Source: Owenia fusiformis
Taxonomy: Eukaryota; Annelida; Polychaeta; Sabellida; Oweniidae
Direction of reading: 5' to 3'
Length of the DNA: 64,000 nucleotides
Assembly (NCBI GenBank): GCA_903813345.2
Contig: CAIIXF020000007.1
Span: 26,444,698-26,508,697 of the forward strand
Numbering within the stretch: the first letter of the stretch is position 1; each line of letters opens with the position of its first letter. The notes under the pieces are model-generated. The model did no database searches. It saw nothing but the letters and a program-made list of their open reading frames with translations, and was not told the DNA's origin. Shown one piece after another: positions 47,501 through 59,260 of this stretch. Both the position numbers and the translations under genes were made by a program.

Positions 47501-49094
47501 CAAAAACTTAGTACACATGTACCCTGGAGAAAATGCTCACTATGGCAATGGTTGCTAGGATTTTGCAGAGTAGCTCAAAAACTTGTATATTTGCCAATGT
47601 TAAATTTCAGTGACCGACATGATGCTGGAGAGAGACCCACAAGAGGAAGTAGCTAAAGCTTTTAAGTTGTTCGATGATGATGAAACTGGAAAAATCAGCC
47701 TAAGGAATCTCAGAAGAGTAGCAAGGTAATATAAAACCCCAAGAGTTTCATAAGAATTTCTTACAACACACACACAACAAAATGAAAACAATTGGCCAAA
47801 TTATTCACACATACTAGAATTCCGTGATTCTACTTCAATGCAGAAAAACTGCAGAATTTTGAATTTCAAATCTTTTGCAGAATTTGTTGCATGGAATTTC
47901 ATTGAAACCTTGATTTTTCCAGTCAACAATCTCACCAAATCTCATATTTGTCACTCACCTTGACCCCTTAAGACAGTCATTTGTTAACAAAAACTGGTGT
48001 TGTTAGAATTTCCAATTGGAACTTCCACCTTTGCACTTGAATGTTGCGTCTAATATGTCATGAAATTTTAATTCCCTGCAATATTGTGATAGTTCAGATG
48101 AAGCCGTTGCTTTCAGAATTTATTATATATTATCAATATTATATTACTATAAAATGACTACTATATCTAGTAATTCCTGCTTGTGATTACAGGGACCTTG
48201 GTGAGAATATGACTGATGAAGAGCTGCGGGCAATGATTGATGAGTTTGATAGAGATGGCGATGGAGAAAGTGAGTACAGAATAAGTTATTCATATCACTC
48301 CTATGTATGGCCCTCAAATGCCTCAAGATATACTCTGTGTCACTACCAATAAACCAATTTATATGAAACTCGTACAGCTTTAAGCAAACTAACTAACCTG
48401 TCTAATATAAAAGTTTGAGCTTCCAACTCTTCTTATTGTAAAATTGAGAAACTTTTTGATCGGCCCTTGTATATACATGCTTCATATTGAAGAGATCTTC
48501 CATTCATTTACATACAGTACACACGGTTAGTTTTGAGAGTTTTAATTCTGCGAATTTTGAGAAATCACCATTTCACGGCTATTAAATTTCACGGATTTCA
48601 CAAGTTTAAAAGCACAAAATTAAATCACTTTCAAAAAATGCTGTGAGAACAGTATGTGGATTGTACCATGTTTTCTTCGGTGTGTATGATGAAACTGGTA
48701 TGACTAATAAAGTTCCAATAACAAAGTTTGTCAATGGAGCCTGATTGCTCCCTGAAATAGGCCTAAAGCTAACATACATAAAACCCCAAAACATAACAAT
48801 CAATAAAACCTGTAATCAAAACCAGCTCTATGTTCAAGAAAAACCGAGAAATATCCCAAAGTCCCCAAACAAATTTCAAATAAGGAAAATGATTTTTCAC
48901 ATCAACACCACAAGAAGTGGTTATAGTTTCCAATTTCTTTGTGGCGGCAGTTGGTGTTCGACATCTGTAACAAATGGCAGGTGGTGACATTTTGCATGTT
49001 AATGCTTTGTTTAAATCTATGGCTAAATAATTTATCTTTTCATGTTTTAGTCAATGGAGATGAATTCATTTCTATAATGACGGGTGACACATAA
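38511..49094 (+). CDS. CETN3: Centrin-3
   Basis: Five coding exons join in frame: 38511-38527, 47055-47305, 47611-47725, 48193-48269 and 49051-49094, giving 167 aa, the length of vertebrate centrin-3. The first exon holds only MSLSLR (split codon), which matches the conserved start of the family, and is 8.5 kb from the next. Four EF-hand loops fall at about 38-49 ([12 protein letters not shown], canonical), 74-85 ([12 protein letters not shown], weak), 111-122 ([12 protein letters not shown], weak) and 147-158 (DRDGDGEINGDE, canonical). A basic N-terminus (KGKRRKRRE) precedes them. Centrins are calcium-binding proteins of centrioles and the centrosome; centrin-3 also takes part in nuclear export complexes. 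The protein ends [10 protein letters not shown], the centrin-3 type, unlike the centrin-1/2 tail, which ends in tyrosine. Intron 1 is full of transposons. The 3'UTR probably reaches the AATAAA motifs near 50862-50912. Confidence 0.95.
38641..39430. mobile_element. Hairpin transposon with duplicated arms and duplicated core
   Basis: Segment A (CTAGAGTCCATTTCACTGCT onward, about 130 bp) occurs at 38641 and again at 38784. Its reverse complement occurs at 39063-39178 and 39316-39430. A core B (AAAGTGTGTGGCCTCT onward, about 135 bp) occurs at 38934 and 39182. The order is A, A, B, A', B, A'. This looks like a short foldback element (A-B-A') that gained one extra A and one extra B-A' by tandem duplication. 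Ends are CTAGAGTCCA and TGGACTCTAG. Confidence 0.85.
41538..42079. mobile_element. Mariner/Tc1-type relic nested in the TTAA element
   Basis: Ends CAGTATGAGCCAAAAAAGGT and ACCTTTTTGGCTCGCCCTG, each continuing into AACCCAA/TTGGGTT, are inverted, and TA flanks both sides (41536-41537, 42080-42081). On the plus strand, about 41785-41912 encodes a short tail ([15 protein letters not shown] ... YVQVGLQA) that resembles the C-terminal end of mariner-type transposases. The rest of the transposase is missing, so this is an internally deleted copy of 542 bp. Confidence 0.65.
42388..42650. repeat. Dispersed 'GGCGGAT ... AGGCC' repeat, longest copy
   Basis: It starts AGGGGCGGATCTGGGAACC, has a G run, then AAGGCCTTAAAAGGCCCAC and GGGGCCTTAAGGCC, and ends GGGCCCACCCAAGGGTACC. 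The interior has repeated AGGCC palindromes. It is related to the copies at 16956, 27476 and 52718. Confidence 0.55.
46019..46141. mobile_element. Hairpin MITE of about 120 bp in CETN3 intron 1
   Basis: ACAGTTATGTCCGTATCATT, GAATATATGCCT on the left pairs with AGGCATATATTCAATGATAG, GGACATAACTG on the right around a short CTCGCAAGCTCGGG core. No coding capacity; no target duplication assigned. Confidence 0.6.
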
Positions 49095-50930
49095 GGAAAA
49101 ACTCCTGTCATGACATGTGGATTGTGAAATACTGGGCGATACTTAAGCAGCATTTTAATTAACATTAACTATGGATACAAAAATACAACAGATGAGTCAA
49201 ACAATCTAAGGCAGTCAGTCTGCCTTTATGTGACAATACAACAATCCGGAGCATACTACATGAAACAGAAATTTCAAGAAAACTGGATATTACAGTAAAT
49301 AAAATCTGTATATATGGAACTCTCTCCTTAGTAAGTAATGGTGAAAATTGTTCCTCAAGACAAGTCGAAGTGTTCCTTTCAGAGAGTCTTCATTAACATG
49401 CAAGTTAATGGGACTTGGTTCTTTAGAAAGTTTATCAATGCAGTGATTTGGTCCTTACAGAGAGGTGTTCCTTCAGACAGGTTTTGCTGTACTTTATAAA
49501 TGTTTTGTTTTCATTTGGAATGTGTTCTTGAGTTTGTTCCTCTACATCGGGTATGCGGCCAATCTGCAACAGTACCATACGGTACGGTTTTGGTTATGGT
49601 ACTGTACGGTACCATTTTGGTTATGGTACTGTACGGTACTGTGAAATATGGTACCATATGGTACTGGGGACTAAAATGGTACTGTAGGGTACTGTGAACA
49701 GTGTACATCGCCATATGCAAACGGTGCCATACTCTTAAATGTTCTGTACAGTATTGTGATTTTAGAGTGCCGATTGGGGTTGTAACCATATGGATAATAC
49801 AAGACAGACATACCAGCAGGTTGTTCAATAAGTTCATGCAATAATCCTCTCAATTTATAATTTTTGATATATTTTCTAATATTGTGTTTCTGGTGTTTTT
49901 CTTTCCACTGCATTTTAATGTCATGTTGTTGGTGCTAGCTTGATGCACAATACAGACTTAAATTCACTGAAAGAGACTCTTCACACAAATTTTCCCCAGA
50001 GACTTGATGTAAAAAGATATGAAATTCTTAGTATCGTCTAAATTTCACACTGCGATCCCTCATTGCACTAAAATACTCTACATTCTGTACAATATTCCAT
50101 GCATTACTTGCATCTTAAAAAATGCAGGTTGTAAATAGTTTGTATTTATGAAATGTAAATACATATGTAGTCATAGTCTCTTTGTAATTTTTGTACGAAT
50201 AAGTATACCATGTATGTATATATAATAGTTTTTGATAAACTGTCCAGTCTATAATTAATTTTTGATCTCAGTGTACTGTTTTTACGGTAAAACTATGCTT
50301 AGATTTTTTGTGTTCAAGTTTATTTTCAAACATTTAGCAGCTAGTATGTACAGCATAGAATATATACGATATGTTATTTGTAATAAGTATTGGTCCTTCA
50401 GCTATGAACCCAGTATAATAGATTATCATTGATGTACACCCCCAAAAAAAGTTTGGAAACACTGTCTCTCCTGGACTCTATAGCCTGATAAGATTAATTT
50501 TTCCTCCAGTACATTGTGTCAAAGAATAATGAAAATTTAAATATTTTTAAAACTCCAAACGTAAACAGTCTGTTATAAAGAAGTTAGCGTTGCCAAACTT
50601 TTGGAGGAGCATGGTTTACACTTAGATTTTGTGTTTGTTCTTAAATTGCCAATTAATTAACAGAATTCTATAGAAATGATTTTAAGATTTTGAATGCCAT
50701 CTTTTTGTCATAATCATTCTAAGACCTAAGTGTATGCATAATGTAGGCAATGTTTTCTTTTATAAATGACATAACATTAATTTTATTTTTATTTGTACAA
50801 TATATATTCGTATATATATTTTTATTGTAATACTGTACATTACAACTGAACACAGAACAGTGAATAAATGTACATATAATTTCAAAATATTAATTTGATT
50901 TGATTTTCAATAAAATGTTGTAACTAGGAT
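49095..50930 (+). other. Probable CETN3 3'UTR and downstream sequence
   Basis: No coding exon. It contains a GGTAC-rich repeat (49565-49700) and a decayed GGTGTTCC-type MITE (about 49300-49495). Two AATAAA hexamers at 50862 and 50912, in AT-rich surroundings, are reasonable poly(A) signals for CETN3, which would give a 1.8-kb 3'UTR. Confidence 0.4.
49565..49700. repeat. GGTACTGTACGGTAC palindromic repeat cluster
   Basis: GGTACTGTACGGTACC, GGTTATGGTACTGTACGGTA, ATGGTACCATATGGTACTGG and variants follow each other. GTAC occurs more than a dozen times in about 140 bp, with TTTTGGTTAT spacers repeated. It looks like local amplification of a short palindrome. Confidence 0.7.
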
Positions 50931-51934
50931 GATGACATGTGATTAACTAGATTGATGACATGCGATTGATACGACAGTACATATAGTTGAACTAACTGTA
51001 AAATAAGAATTTTTTCTCTTAGGCCTGATCATAAGGCTCAATGTTGGTCAATCTAGAGTTAAGGAAAGTTTCAGTCGTTTTTACCTATGGTCAAATTTAA
51101 TCAATATATTATTCTATCCAAAGCACTAAAATAGTGATTGCCCCTTTAACTGCTATAGATAAGTGGCCAAGATGAATTCTGATCAAGTGAAAATTTACAC
51201 AACAAAAAGTCAGTTTTGGCTAGGTGTATTTTGCAATTATGCATAAGAGAATTTAGCAAAAAAATTCCTGTTATACAGTATATTACACAGGGCCTTTATG
51301 CAAGACTACCAAATCATAAAATAAAAATAAAATGTTAATTAGGTGTTTCATTCGTAGCAAGCAACAGGCATGACAGGTGATTTTCTCCTTTTCTTTTTCA
51401 AAAAACACCTGTTGCCATCTCTTCAAAAATAAAGTTTACAGAATGCCTTTAATAGTTTACATACGTACACAAAATCTTATAAAATCTTCATCTAAATCTA
51501 TCTTGATCGACTATAGTCATGATAGTTAGGTCCTTAATTCTTGGACAACATATAAAACTGTTTACTATTTTTTATAAAACCTCAACTTTAACACCACTAT
51601 CTCAAGGCCAGACATTTAAATTATTCTGTAAAGTTTTCCCTGTTTTTTAAATTTTAAAATGATGATCAGTTTCAATATATTTCATCACTTTTCAAACTCT
51701 TCAGGTAAGTTTATCTGGTCTGTAAAACAAACACAATTAAATGGGTACAGCTTGCCAAGATTTTACAGAAAAATGTTTATCCTAGGGGCAATTAAAATTA
51801 CGTTCCACACTTCCCAGTCATGTCCACTTTAACTTCATCTTTGCCATGCACTTAGTACCTTAAGAATTCGTCTTGCCTATTTTTGGATCCTAGGAACCTC
51901 CCTGAAATACTGGATACAAGTTTCATGCTGTCCA
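50931..51934. other. Intergenic between convergent CETN3 and RFESD-like genes
   Basis: No coding exon and no distinct repeat. The right part should be the 3'UTR of the RFESD-like gene on the minus strand. Confidence 0.5.
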
Positions 51935-53671
51935 TCAAGATCTAACTTCCTGTGTAGAGAGTTTGTGTGTACAGTCCACATAGACCTTTCCTTCCTCACA
52001 TTTTACGTCATACTTCTTTTGCTGGAAAATTTTACAAAAATATATTTAAAGTTAATTCAGTAGTTGTATTTAATGTATACTAGTACATGTACATAGAAAA
52101 ATTCAATTATTATTTCACTCTCATGATTCTCATTTTGTGATTGGTTGAGCATGCATCACATGACATGAAATATCTTAAGATTATTCCCTGTGATGCTTTC
52201 TGTTCATAAGCAGATAAATGAGCCTCGTTCAAAATTTTATATTCAAGAATTTTACAATTAAAAAGTGTTTGTTTACCAAATCAAATGAAACCTGTAAACA
52301 AACATACAGTGAATTTCTAAAAAATTGATGTACTTGTACATTGATAAATTATAATTCATATCAACTTTGATCTAATTACAAGTATACTATTCACTGGCGG
52401 ATCCAGGGGGGGGTGTCTCAAAAACTGAAACACTGAACTCACATTAAGTCCAGGAATGTTTGTATTTTCCCCATCTTCCAGCTTAAACTTGTATCCATGC
52501 CAGGGGCACTGCACAGCCTTGATACTTGTACCCTTTAGATCCTCTATATCACCACTGAATAATGGTCCACCTGGAATTATAGAAATATGTGATGTACAGG
52601 GTGTCCAGAAATGTTTCTTTCTCTGCATCCAATTTGAACATATATAGCTACGCTAGGGACATTGTATACTGTATATCCTCATAATTATGTCACCACCAGA
52701 AATTGTGACATATTGCACTGGCGGATCTGGGGGGGGGGCAGGGGCCCAGGCCCAGAAAAAGAAATTGGGCCCAAAAAGTGGGCCTTATTGGTCATAAATG
52801 GGCCTTCTAATGCCTTATTTTTTAATTCTAGGCCAAATTTTGAAGAAAATGGGCCTCAAAATTTCAAATTTTGGCCCCACTATTTGGTTTTAGGGCCCAA
52901 AATTTTCTTCCCCTGTATTGTTATAGTCTCCAACGGTTTTGTGGACTGTGTTCAGTGATCAGCATCTGTAACAAATGGCAGGTGGTAACATTTTGCATGT
53001 TAATGCCTTGTTTAACTTTATTACATTAACAGTAATTTGAGGACAGATACTGCAAATTAGCACATAGTTGGTAATGAATGAGAACACTGTAATTGATTGA
53101 TTGATTTTTGGATACAAAGCCTGTAATTAGTCTACATTTATGCTCTTTGAATTATTTATTGTTTGTCAATCATATCATATTGCTCAATAGTAATTATAAC
53201 ATATTGCTGACTTATAATTGTTGTTACATTGTGAGAACACTGAACAATAAGTGACATACGCTAGCTATGATATTAGCCTTTTGTACAGTGTAAAAGATTT
53301 GGTTATTTGCTTAGCTCTGTTTTATAGGAATTTCTGACATTGAACAACTGTTTGTATGAAATTCTTAGAGTTGTTACTTTTGTTCATGCAAGGGGAATCA
53401 ATATGCAATTTTGTAAGTGATTAAAGCCTTCTTTTTGTACCTTTATAGAAATATTATTAATAGTTAATTGGAACAGAGGGGGAGTTTAGCTTCTGGGCTT
53501 TAGGGTAGCAATACCTTGATGTTGGCACCATGCCTCCAGTGCATAGAACTTCCCCTCTGTATAGAACAGTGCTATATCATCATCTTTCCCCGATTCTGCA
53601 AACAATCGCTGACATCTTTTCTTGGAGAGTGTGTCTTCTTCCCCGATAAATTGCCACTGTGGATCTGCCAT
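51935..53671 (-). CDS. RFESD: Soluble Rieske [2Fe-2S] domain protein (RFESD-like)
   Basis: Three minus-strand exons join in frame: 53671-53515, 52570-52443 and 52021-51935, giving 123 aa. The Rieske cluster motifs are complete: C49-Q-H51 (AWCQHQGGPL) and C74-P-W-H77 (VQCPWHGYKF), which provide two cysteines and two histidines for a [2Fe-2S] cluster. GDIEDLKG between them matches the animal RFESD protein closely. The third exon supplies the last strands (KKYDVKCEEGKVYVDC). There is no signal peptide, membrane segment or oxygenase catalytic domain, so this is a small soluble ferredoxin-like electron carrier. The natural partner is not known to me. The ATG at 53671 has context AGAATGG, and an acceptor at 53731 suggests an upstream untranslated exon. 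It is shorter than human RFESD (about 157 aa). Confidence 0.88.
52718..52915. repeat. Dispersed 'GGCGGAT ... AGGCC' repeat in RFESD intron 1
   Basis: It starts CACTGGCGGATCTGGGGG and contains GGCCCAGGCCC, AAATGGGCCTTCTAATGCC, TTAATTCTAGGCCAAATTTT and GGGCCTCAAAATTTC. It matches the 27476 copy strongly. It is directly followed by the TGTAACAAATGGCAGGTGG repeat (52920-53010). Confidence 0.6.
52920..53010. repeat. Dispersed 'TGTAACAAATGGCAGGTGG' repeat (three copies in window)
   Basis: The same sequence (TGTAACAAATGGCAGGTGGT, ACATTTTGCATGTT) occurs near 45562-45600, 48966-49003 and here, each with a preceding TTTGTGGACT or similar and a following ATGCCTTGTT. It is a relic of a transposon end. 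It explains part of the 174-codon open frame at 45323-45847. Confidence 0.6.
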
Positions 53672-53756
53672 TCTGTCTTGTGCTTTGGTGGTAGTTTAGG
53701 TTGATTTGGATGTTAGAGAGTCTGGTCTTGCTGTAAATAATAAACATAAATACCAG

Positions 53757-53988
53757 GCCCATAGCCAGGGGGGAGGTTCGATGGGTTCGAGCGAACATCC
53801 CCCCTGGCCAAAAAATCTTTCAAAATCATGCAGTTTTTCACCATTCTGAGCACTTTTTAAGTGTTTTTGGCCATTTCTATTTTTGGACCAAAATTGACAC
53901 AAGTGACCCCCCCTGGAATATTTCAAAAAGTGACCCCCCCCCCCCCCCCCCCCCCCCCTTCGCAAATCCTGGCCACGAGCCTGAAGAC
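53757..53988. repeat. Dispersed 'ATCTTTCAAAATCATGCAG' family, best copy
   Basis: Ends CAGGCCCATAGCCAGGGGGG and ATCCTGGCCACGAGCCTG are inverted matches. The core with CAAAAAATCTTTCAAAATC, ATGCAGTTTTTCACC, ATTCTGAGCACTTTTTAAG and TTGGACCAAAATTG is intact, and a run of more than 20 C is at 53936-53958. It is shared with 9065, 10385 and 32525. Confidence 0.7.
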
Positions 53989-55463
53989 ACTAGTAAATGT
54001 TAACAAAGCAGGCCTTTCGGGGAAGAACAAAATGCTATATAATGTACTTAAAATTAATTTCTGACTTGGCCCACTGTATAACAAAATAGCCTAATTATCA
54101 CCTACCAATAAAACTTATAGTGAAACAAGAAAATCACTATATTTACATGTGAAATATGAAATATCATACATTACTTCTAGCCTTCCAAAGTTCTATTCCA
54201 TGGCATTGTAACAATATTTTAAAATGTTTTATCCTTCCCTTTATGGTTCCATATATTTGTATTATACTTCTAGGTTATGGTATATGAATATATCTACTGA
54301 CAAAGGTGCAATTAATTTATAGATTATCCTGTGAACTTGCCAGATATGCATTCACCTACTAAATTGTTATTCCATAAAAAACTCAGAATATCTATCCTTG
54401 ACTAGAGTAGACTAGCACTCAGCCAAAACCTTGTAGATTTCCTCGCAGTTGATTCTTTCTTCAACACTACGAATGTATGATTAGCCTGAAGTCCATCAGC
54501 AAGAATCAATGGTAAACAGAAGAGTGAGAATAAACTACTTGAGATCAATAACACATCAATCCAATATGCCTGGAGACTGCTTGGTGGTTACCATGGTGAC
54601 TGTTTAGTAGCAGTTATCAGATAGTTCCAATTAGGCATCATTAGCCTTGTAAACATCAATTCACTTCTAGAGAATTAAAATACATGTGCTATATGACCAT
54701 TCACTGATAGGCCTACTTGTATTTTATCTTTTTTGTACTCAAACTATTAATTATACAGGGATTTAATTTTTGGATGTTGGTATGATGAAATTTTGAAAAA
54801 CTGATAAAGATAAAGAGCATACCGACTGAGAAAATGATTAGATATACATGTATCTATTTTCAAGTATGGATCTTTCTTAAACTGGATTTTCAATCATGTC
54901 TGATGTATTGCAAAGTCTTGATAGTTTTTGTTTGAACGTTTGTGCCGTACTCTTGTGTCTTACTAATATACTGAATGAAAATCAATGAGATGTGTCAAGA
55001 GAATGCAGGAAATCTGAACATTTTTACATGGGCTAATATTTTTGTTTTTTTAGTTTATTAGTTAGTACGTTTAGTTTAGTTTTGTTTTTTAGTTTATTTA
55101 TTTATTTATGGTGGTCAGTCTTACAATTCAATAAAATATGAAAAAAAAAATTAATTACAATTTTACCCAGCCCACCTTTTGTAATACTAGACTCACATTT
55201 TTAATACTATATAGTACTACGAGCTATTTAATTTCTTGAATATTTCATTGATCATTTGGTTTTGGTTTTTTATAATCATTTATTTCATACTATAGTAACT
55301 ATACATACAATAATACAATAATAACGTTTGACTAGGTTACAAGTAACATTATTGTCAAACTGAAAACCTTAATGTAGTTACATTCATAATTTTTACTTTA
55401 GAAAGAAAGATTCATTATTTTATTTAAAATGGTCAAGTTGTGTGCTTAATGTGTAGAGTTTGG
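53989..55463. other. Intergenic, nothing recognised
   Basis: AT-rich sequence between the RFESD-like gene and the LINE fragment. No coding exon, no clear repeat; T-rich stretches near 55040-55100 with TTTATTTATTTA. Confidence 0.5.
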
Positions 55464-57060
55464 TTACGGGTCTAGTAGGTCTTTGGTGGATTGCAAAAAT
55501 GACAAACTTGCTTTGATTATTAAAATATTAGTATTATGATCAAAATCAGGGTGACCAAATAAAAGCATGTCTATTTTATCAGAAGAATTACAATCTAAAA
55601 ATGCACTTAAGCAATCCGCCATATGGAGATCTCTAAGGAGTTGACATCTTGGGTTCATGTATAGAGGGCACTGTAGAAAAAAGTGTTTTGGTGTTTCAGA
55701 GCGATGACCACAGGCACATTCTGGTGAAGGTACATTGTTAAAATTATGTGCAAAAAGCTGGCTTTTCAAATAAAGATCTACTCTGAGTCTATTAATTATC
55801 CCAACGAACGAAGTTCGGTAGGGATATAGTGAAGCCCTCCGTCCGTCCGTCCGTCAGTCAGTCAGTCAGTCCGTCCGTCCGTCCGATGATAATTCAAATA
55901 CGAGTTGACGGATTTTCTTCATATTTAGTGGAAAGATGTATATTGGTGAATAGTTGTACGCAAAAAAAAATTTTTTCAAGATGGCCGCCGCTTTAAAAAT
56001 GACGGGACTTTTTCACAAAAATCATAAATTTTTCATTCTAAACCAAAGTAATTAATATTATTGTTTGAAATTTTGGTAGTATATTTGCAACATCTATTTA
56101 TTTCACATATATTCAGTGTTTTTCATCCTGACCCCCAGGGGCTGTGTATGGGGGGTCAGGAAAACAGTAATTTTCGCTAATTTTTAGATCTTTCTGAAGT
56201 ATAGCTTTATTATACTCAAATGAAAGGCAATTAAGAGTAGATTGCAAATATTGTATCTTTTTTCTGATTCGAGCCTCGTAAAATTCAAAATGGCTGTCTA
56301 ATGTACGATTTCGCAATAATTTTTCGATTCCTTCAAAGTATGGCTATATTATACTCAAATTGAAGGAATTTTGGAGTAGATCACAATTATGGTATTATTC
56401 TTCAGATTTGTACCTCAGAAAATTCAAAATGGCTGCTTTGCAGGAATTCGCAATTCTAAAATCTAAATTTTTCAATTTTAACCAAAGTAATGAGTATAAT
56501 TGATTGGAATTCGGTAATTGATATTTTGTTCGTTGGGATTTGCTACTCCGCGGAGTTGCCATTATCTAGTTAAATGAGACTTCATTTTTTCTTTTAACAT
56601 TACTATAAGTTATGAAATTAGTACCATTGAAATTTTCAAAATGTGCCTTGATCCTACGTTTAAAAATTGAAATTCGCTCACAATTTCTTATATCATCAGG
56701 TAAAGTATTCCAAGTTTCAATTGCTGCATAGAAAGTAGATTTCTCAAACCTTTTACTTATATCTAAAGGAATATTGTATTCTCTGAAAGCTCTTAGAGTT
56801 CGAGTTGGAATATTTCTGCAACCATTGAAAACTTGACTTACATATGGTGCTATTAAATTATGTCTGCTTTTGAAAAGAAAAGTACATAAATGAGATTTTC
56901 TTCTATCTGGTAACTTTGTCCAATTTAAAATATCTAACACCTTCTCATTTGGGTTAGAGCTACAGGCAAGCTGATATGAGAAGGCCATTCCTCGCCATAT
57001 TCTATGGTCAATGTATATAGAAATTGGCTAGAGACCCGTCTGAGTATGAGTAAGCCATAA
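55464..57060 (-). mobile_element. Non-LTR retrotransposon (LINE) 3' fragment, interrupted
   Basis: Two minus-strand pieces belong to the C-terminal end of a LINE polyprotein. The upstream piece (about 57060-56567) includes IDHRIWRGMAFSYQLACSS and WNTLPDDIRNCERISIFKRR, a motif set that follows reverse transcriptase in many animal LINEs. The downstream piece (about 55795-55464) carries the terminal zinc-knuckle type motif ECACGHRSETPKHFFLQCPL (C-x-C, H, C). They are separated by a 760-bp insertion. In-frame stops (TAG at about 56567 and another near 57025) show that the copy is dead. No endonuclease or reverse transcriptase core is in the window. Confidence 0.75.
55801..56560. mobile_element. 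760-bp insertion in the LINE, 6-bp target duplication
   Basis: The insert is flanked by ATTATC on both sides (55795-55800 and 56561-56566). It starts CCAACGAACGAAGTTCGG, then has a GTCCGTCC/GTCAGTCA microsatellite (55838-55884). TCCCAACGAAC at the left is repeated inverted as GTTCGTTGGGA (56528-56538) near the right, which ends CTCCGCGGAGTTGCC. Inside, AAATTCAAAATGGC and related phrases recur with a period near 150 bp. No coding capacity; the superfamily is unknown to me. Confidence 0.75.
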
Positions 57061-57096
57061 AGCCATAGTGGACATTGAATAAACCACTAGATTAAA

Positions 57097-57187
57097 AGTA
57101 ACCAGACTCGTCTGGCCCAGTTATTTACTCCGCGATTCTGACACTGACGATGTCAGGAGTAGATAACTGGGTCAGACTGGTTTGGTT
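57097..57187. mobile_element. Hairpin MITE, CCAGACTCGTCTGGCCC family
   Basis: AACCAGACTCGTCTGGCCCA, GTTATTTACTCC pairs with GGAGTAGATAACTGGGTCAG, ACTGGTTTGGTT around a 25-bp core. A related copy is at 63338-63400 (AACCAAACCCGTCTGGCCCA, GTTATCTACTCC, ending CTGGGCCAGAC). Confidence 0.65.
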
Positions 57188-59260
57188 AGATTAAAAGTAG
57201 ATAAATGCATTTAGCAAATATCCCATAATAGATCTACTGTATGCATCCCATTCATCTTAGTCTTATGGAGAAGGTAATATGATCATCCTTGTTAAGAGGA
57301 TGACAGATCTGATAGAGGCTTGGCCTATGAGATTATGCCCTTGTAGGTTGCTTCAAAGTTTCAAAAGACTTGCATCATAAACAGACACTCAATGGTTTGC
57401 AAGAATATTGAAGAAGAATATTTGTGATATCTAGACTCCTGTAACATGGGATAATTTTGCAGTCTATTCAAACTGCAATTTACATTATTTACATGTTTAA
57501 AAAAATTCAGATTCAGAAATTCTGACACTGACTGAGTGACAGATTCAGATTCATGTGAATTGTGATAGATTTGAATTTTATATTCAGTCATCAAAATCAG
57601 GATCAATGAATGTTAAACATCTATTTTTGGTCAATTTATAATATGAAGACAACTCAAGTATACAAAACACAAAGCAGCGAAACATTTATACTTACACAAT
57701 TGGTAAATTTTTGCATAAATGCAGAGCAATTTATTTTGCAGACAGCTTTTTGGCAGCCATTTTTAAAATCCCTCTAATTTGAAGAGTTCTGAATAGAAAG
57801 TGAAAGAAGACACATTCCCATTTTTTGTTTATTTGTATCCATTTATGATGCTTTTAAATAAATAATGCAGTCTTCTCTTTTGGCAGTTTTAAATTCCTAG
57901 TGCTTACATGTTGTACTGGTTCCCATGTTCTTGTTAGTTACTCTTATTATAATAATCTATTGCTCTTATTTTTAATCAAATGAATATTTAGAATGTGCTC
58001 CTGCTGGTAAATTAAGAAAGGTATTCTTGGACATTGCATTCCATACTTTTTCTGCTTATAGTTTATTTCTCATATAGATTTTACAATCATAACTAGCTAA
58101 GTTGGTTAACTAGTATTGTATTTCTCTAATGAGGTGAGAAATAAACGTCAAGTACATGTATATTTAAACTTGAAATAACCACCTGGTTACATGGGTTACA
58201 AAAGTGTAACAATTTGTTCCAAATACTGACCACCCACTACAAAAAATGAAGGCCATATAACGAAAAAGTTATCAGTTTTTTTCTTAGTTTTATTGTGTTC
58301 ACAATTCCATTGATTTCATGAACGTTTTTTTTAACTGAACATTTACACTGGGTAGTCAACAGTGCATAAGGGCCTTTAAAGGCAGAATCAGATCTAGTGA
58401 ACAACCTTTCCAATATTTTGTCTCTATTTTAAAGGTAATATTGTATTGTTTCAGATACAGTTTCACTTTGATTTTCACATTTCATGACAAAAATCAAGAC
58501 TGCTTCCTGCTTCTAGTCTATTGCACATGATGCCTGCAATTTTATCATCCCATATATCTCTGACTCTACCTTTAAGGAATGCTGAAGAAATGTATGTTGG
58601 CATAGAAACATCCTTATACATGTAATATCGCATAAAATAAGATAAATAAATCATGTACTGTACATGTATTTAAGATGGGCTTCCATAACCCTTTATGAAC
58701 CATAGTGTCCATGTCAAGTAGTCTTAATAATCATTGTACTCCACGTACCTTAAATTCCCACCCTGTATTCACACACTGACCATTGGTACTCCTTAGCCTA
58801 CATTTTGCTTGTTTTATTTCTATTTAGTGAAATACTTTCATTAAATTGCCTCAACAAAAATTAATGTTTCGAGCTAAATCAAAGCAGCCATGATGGAACT
58901 TGGACTAGTATGTTTGGTTGCTGTAACGGGACATGCACGACTTGTAGATTAAGTTTATTTGTATAATATCAAAGCAGCAGTTGTTACAGCAACACACAGA
59001 CCTCGAGCAACAGACACCAAACAGCGGACACCGAGCAGCAAACACACCCAAGCAGTTGCATGTCTCTTTCTCAAATTCCTTTTACCACAGACTTTCGAGT
59101 CCATGCTTTTGTGCCATGCTGAAAATTCAGGTCATATTGGTATGCTGCAGGCATCACAATATAAATGCCCGAACATGCGATGTAATGTCCAATTATGTTT
59201 ATTACATTTTCTTCATATTGCACAGGGTTCCACACAAGCAGGATCAAGGATCAAGCAGGA
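57188..59260. other. Region downstream of the HDHD2-like gene
   Basis: No coding exon seen. The right edge should hold the HDHD2-like 3'UTR (minus strand). The open frames at 58959-59405 (plus) overlap the last HDHD2-like exon in antisense and show no domain. Confidence 0.5.
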
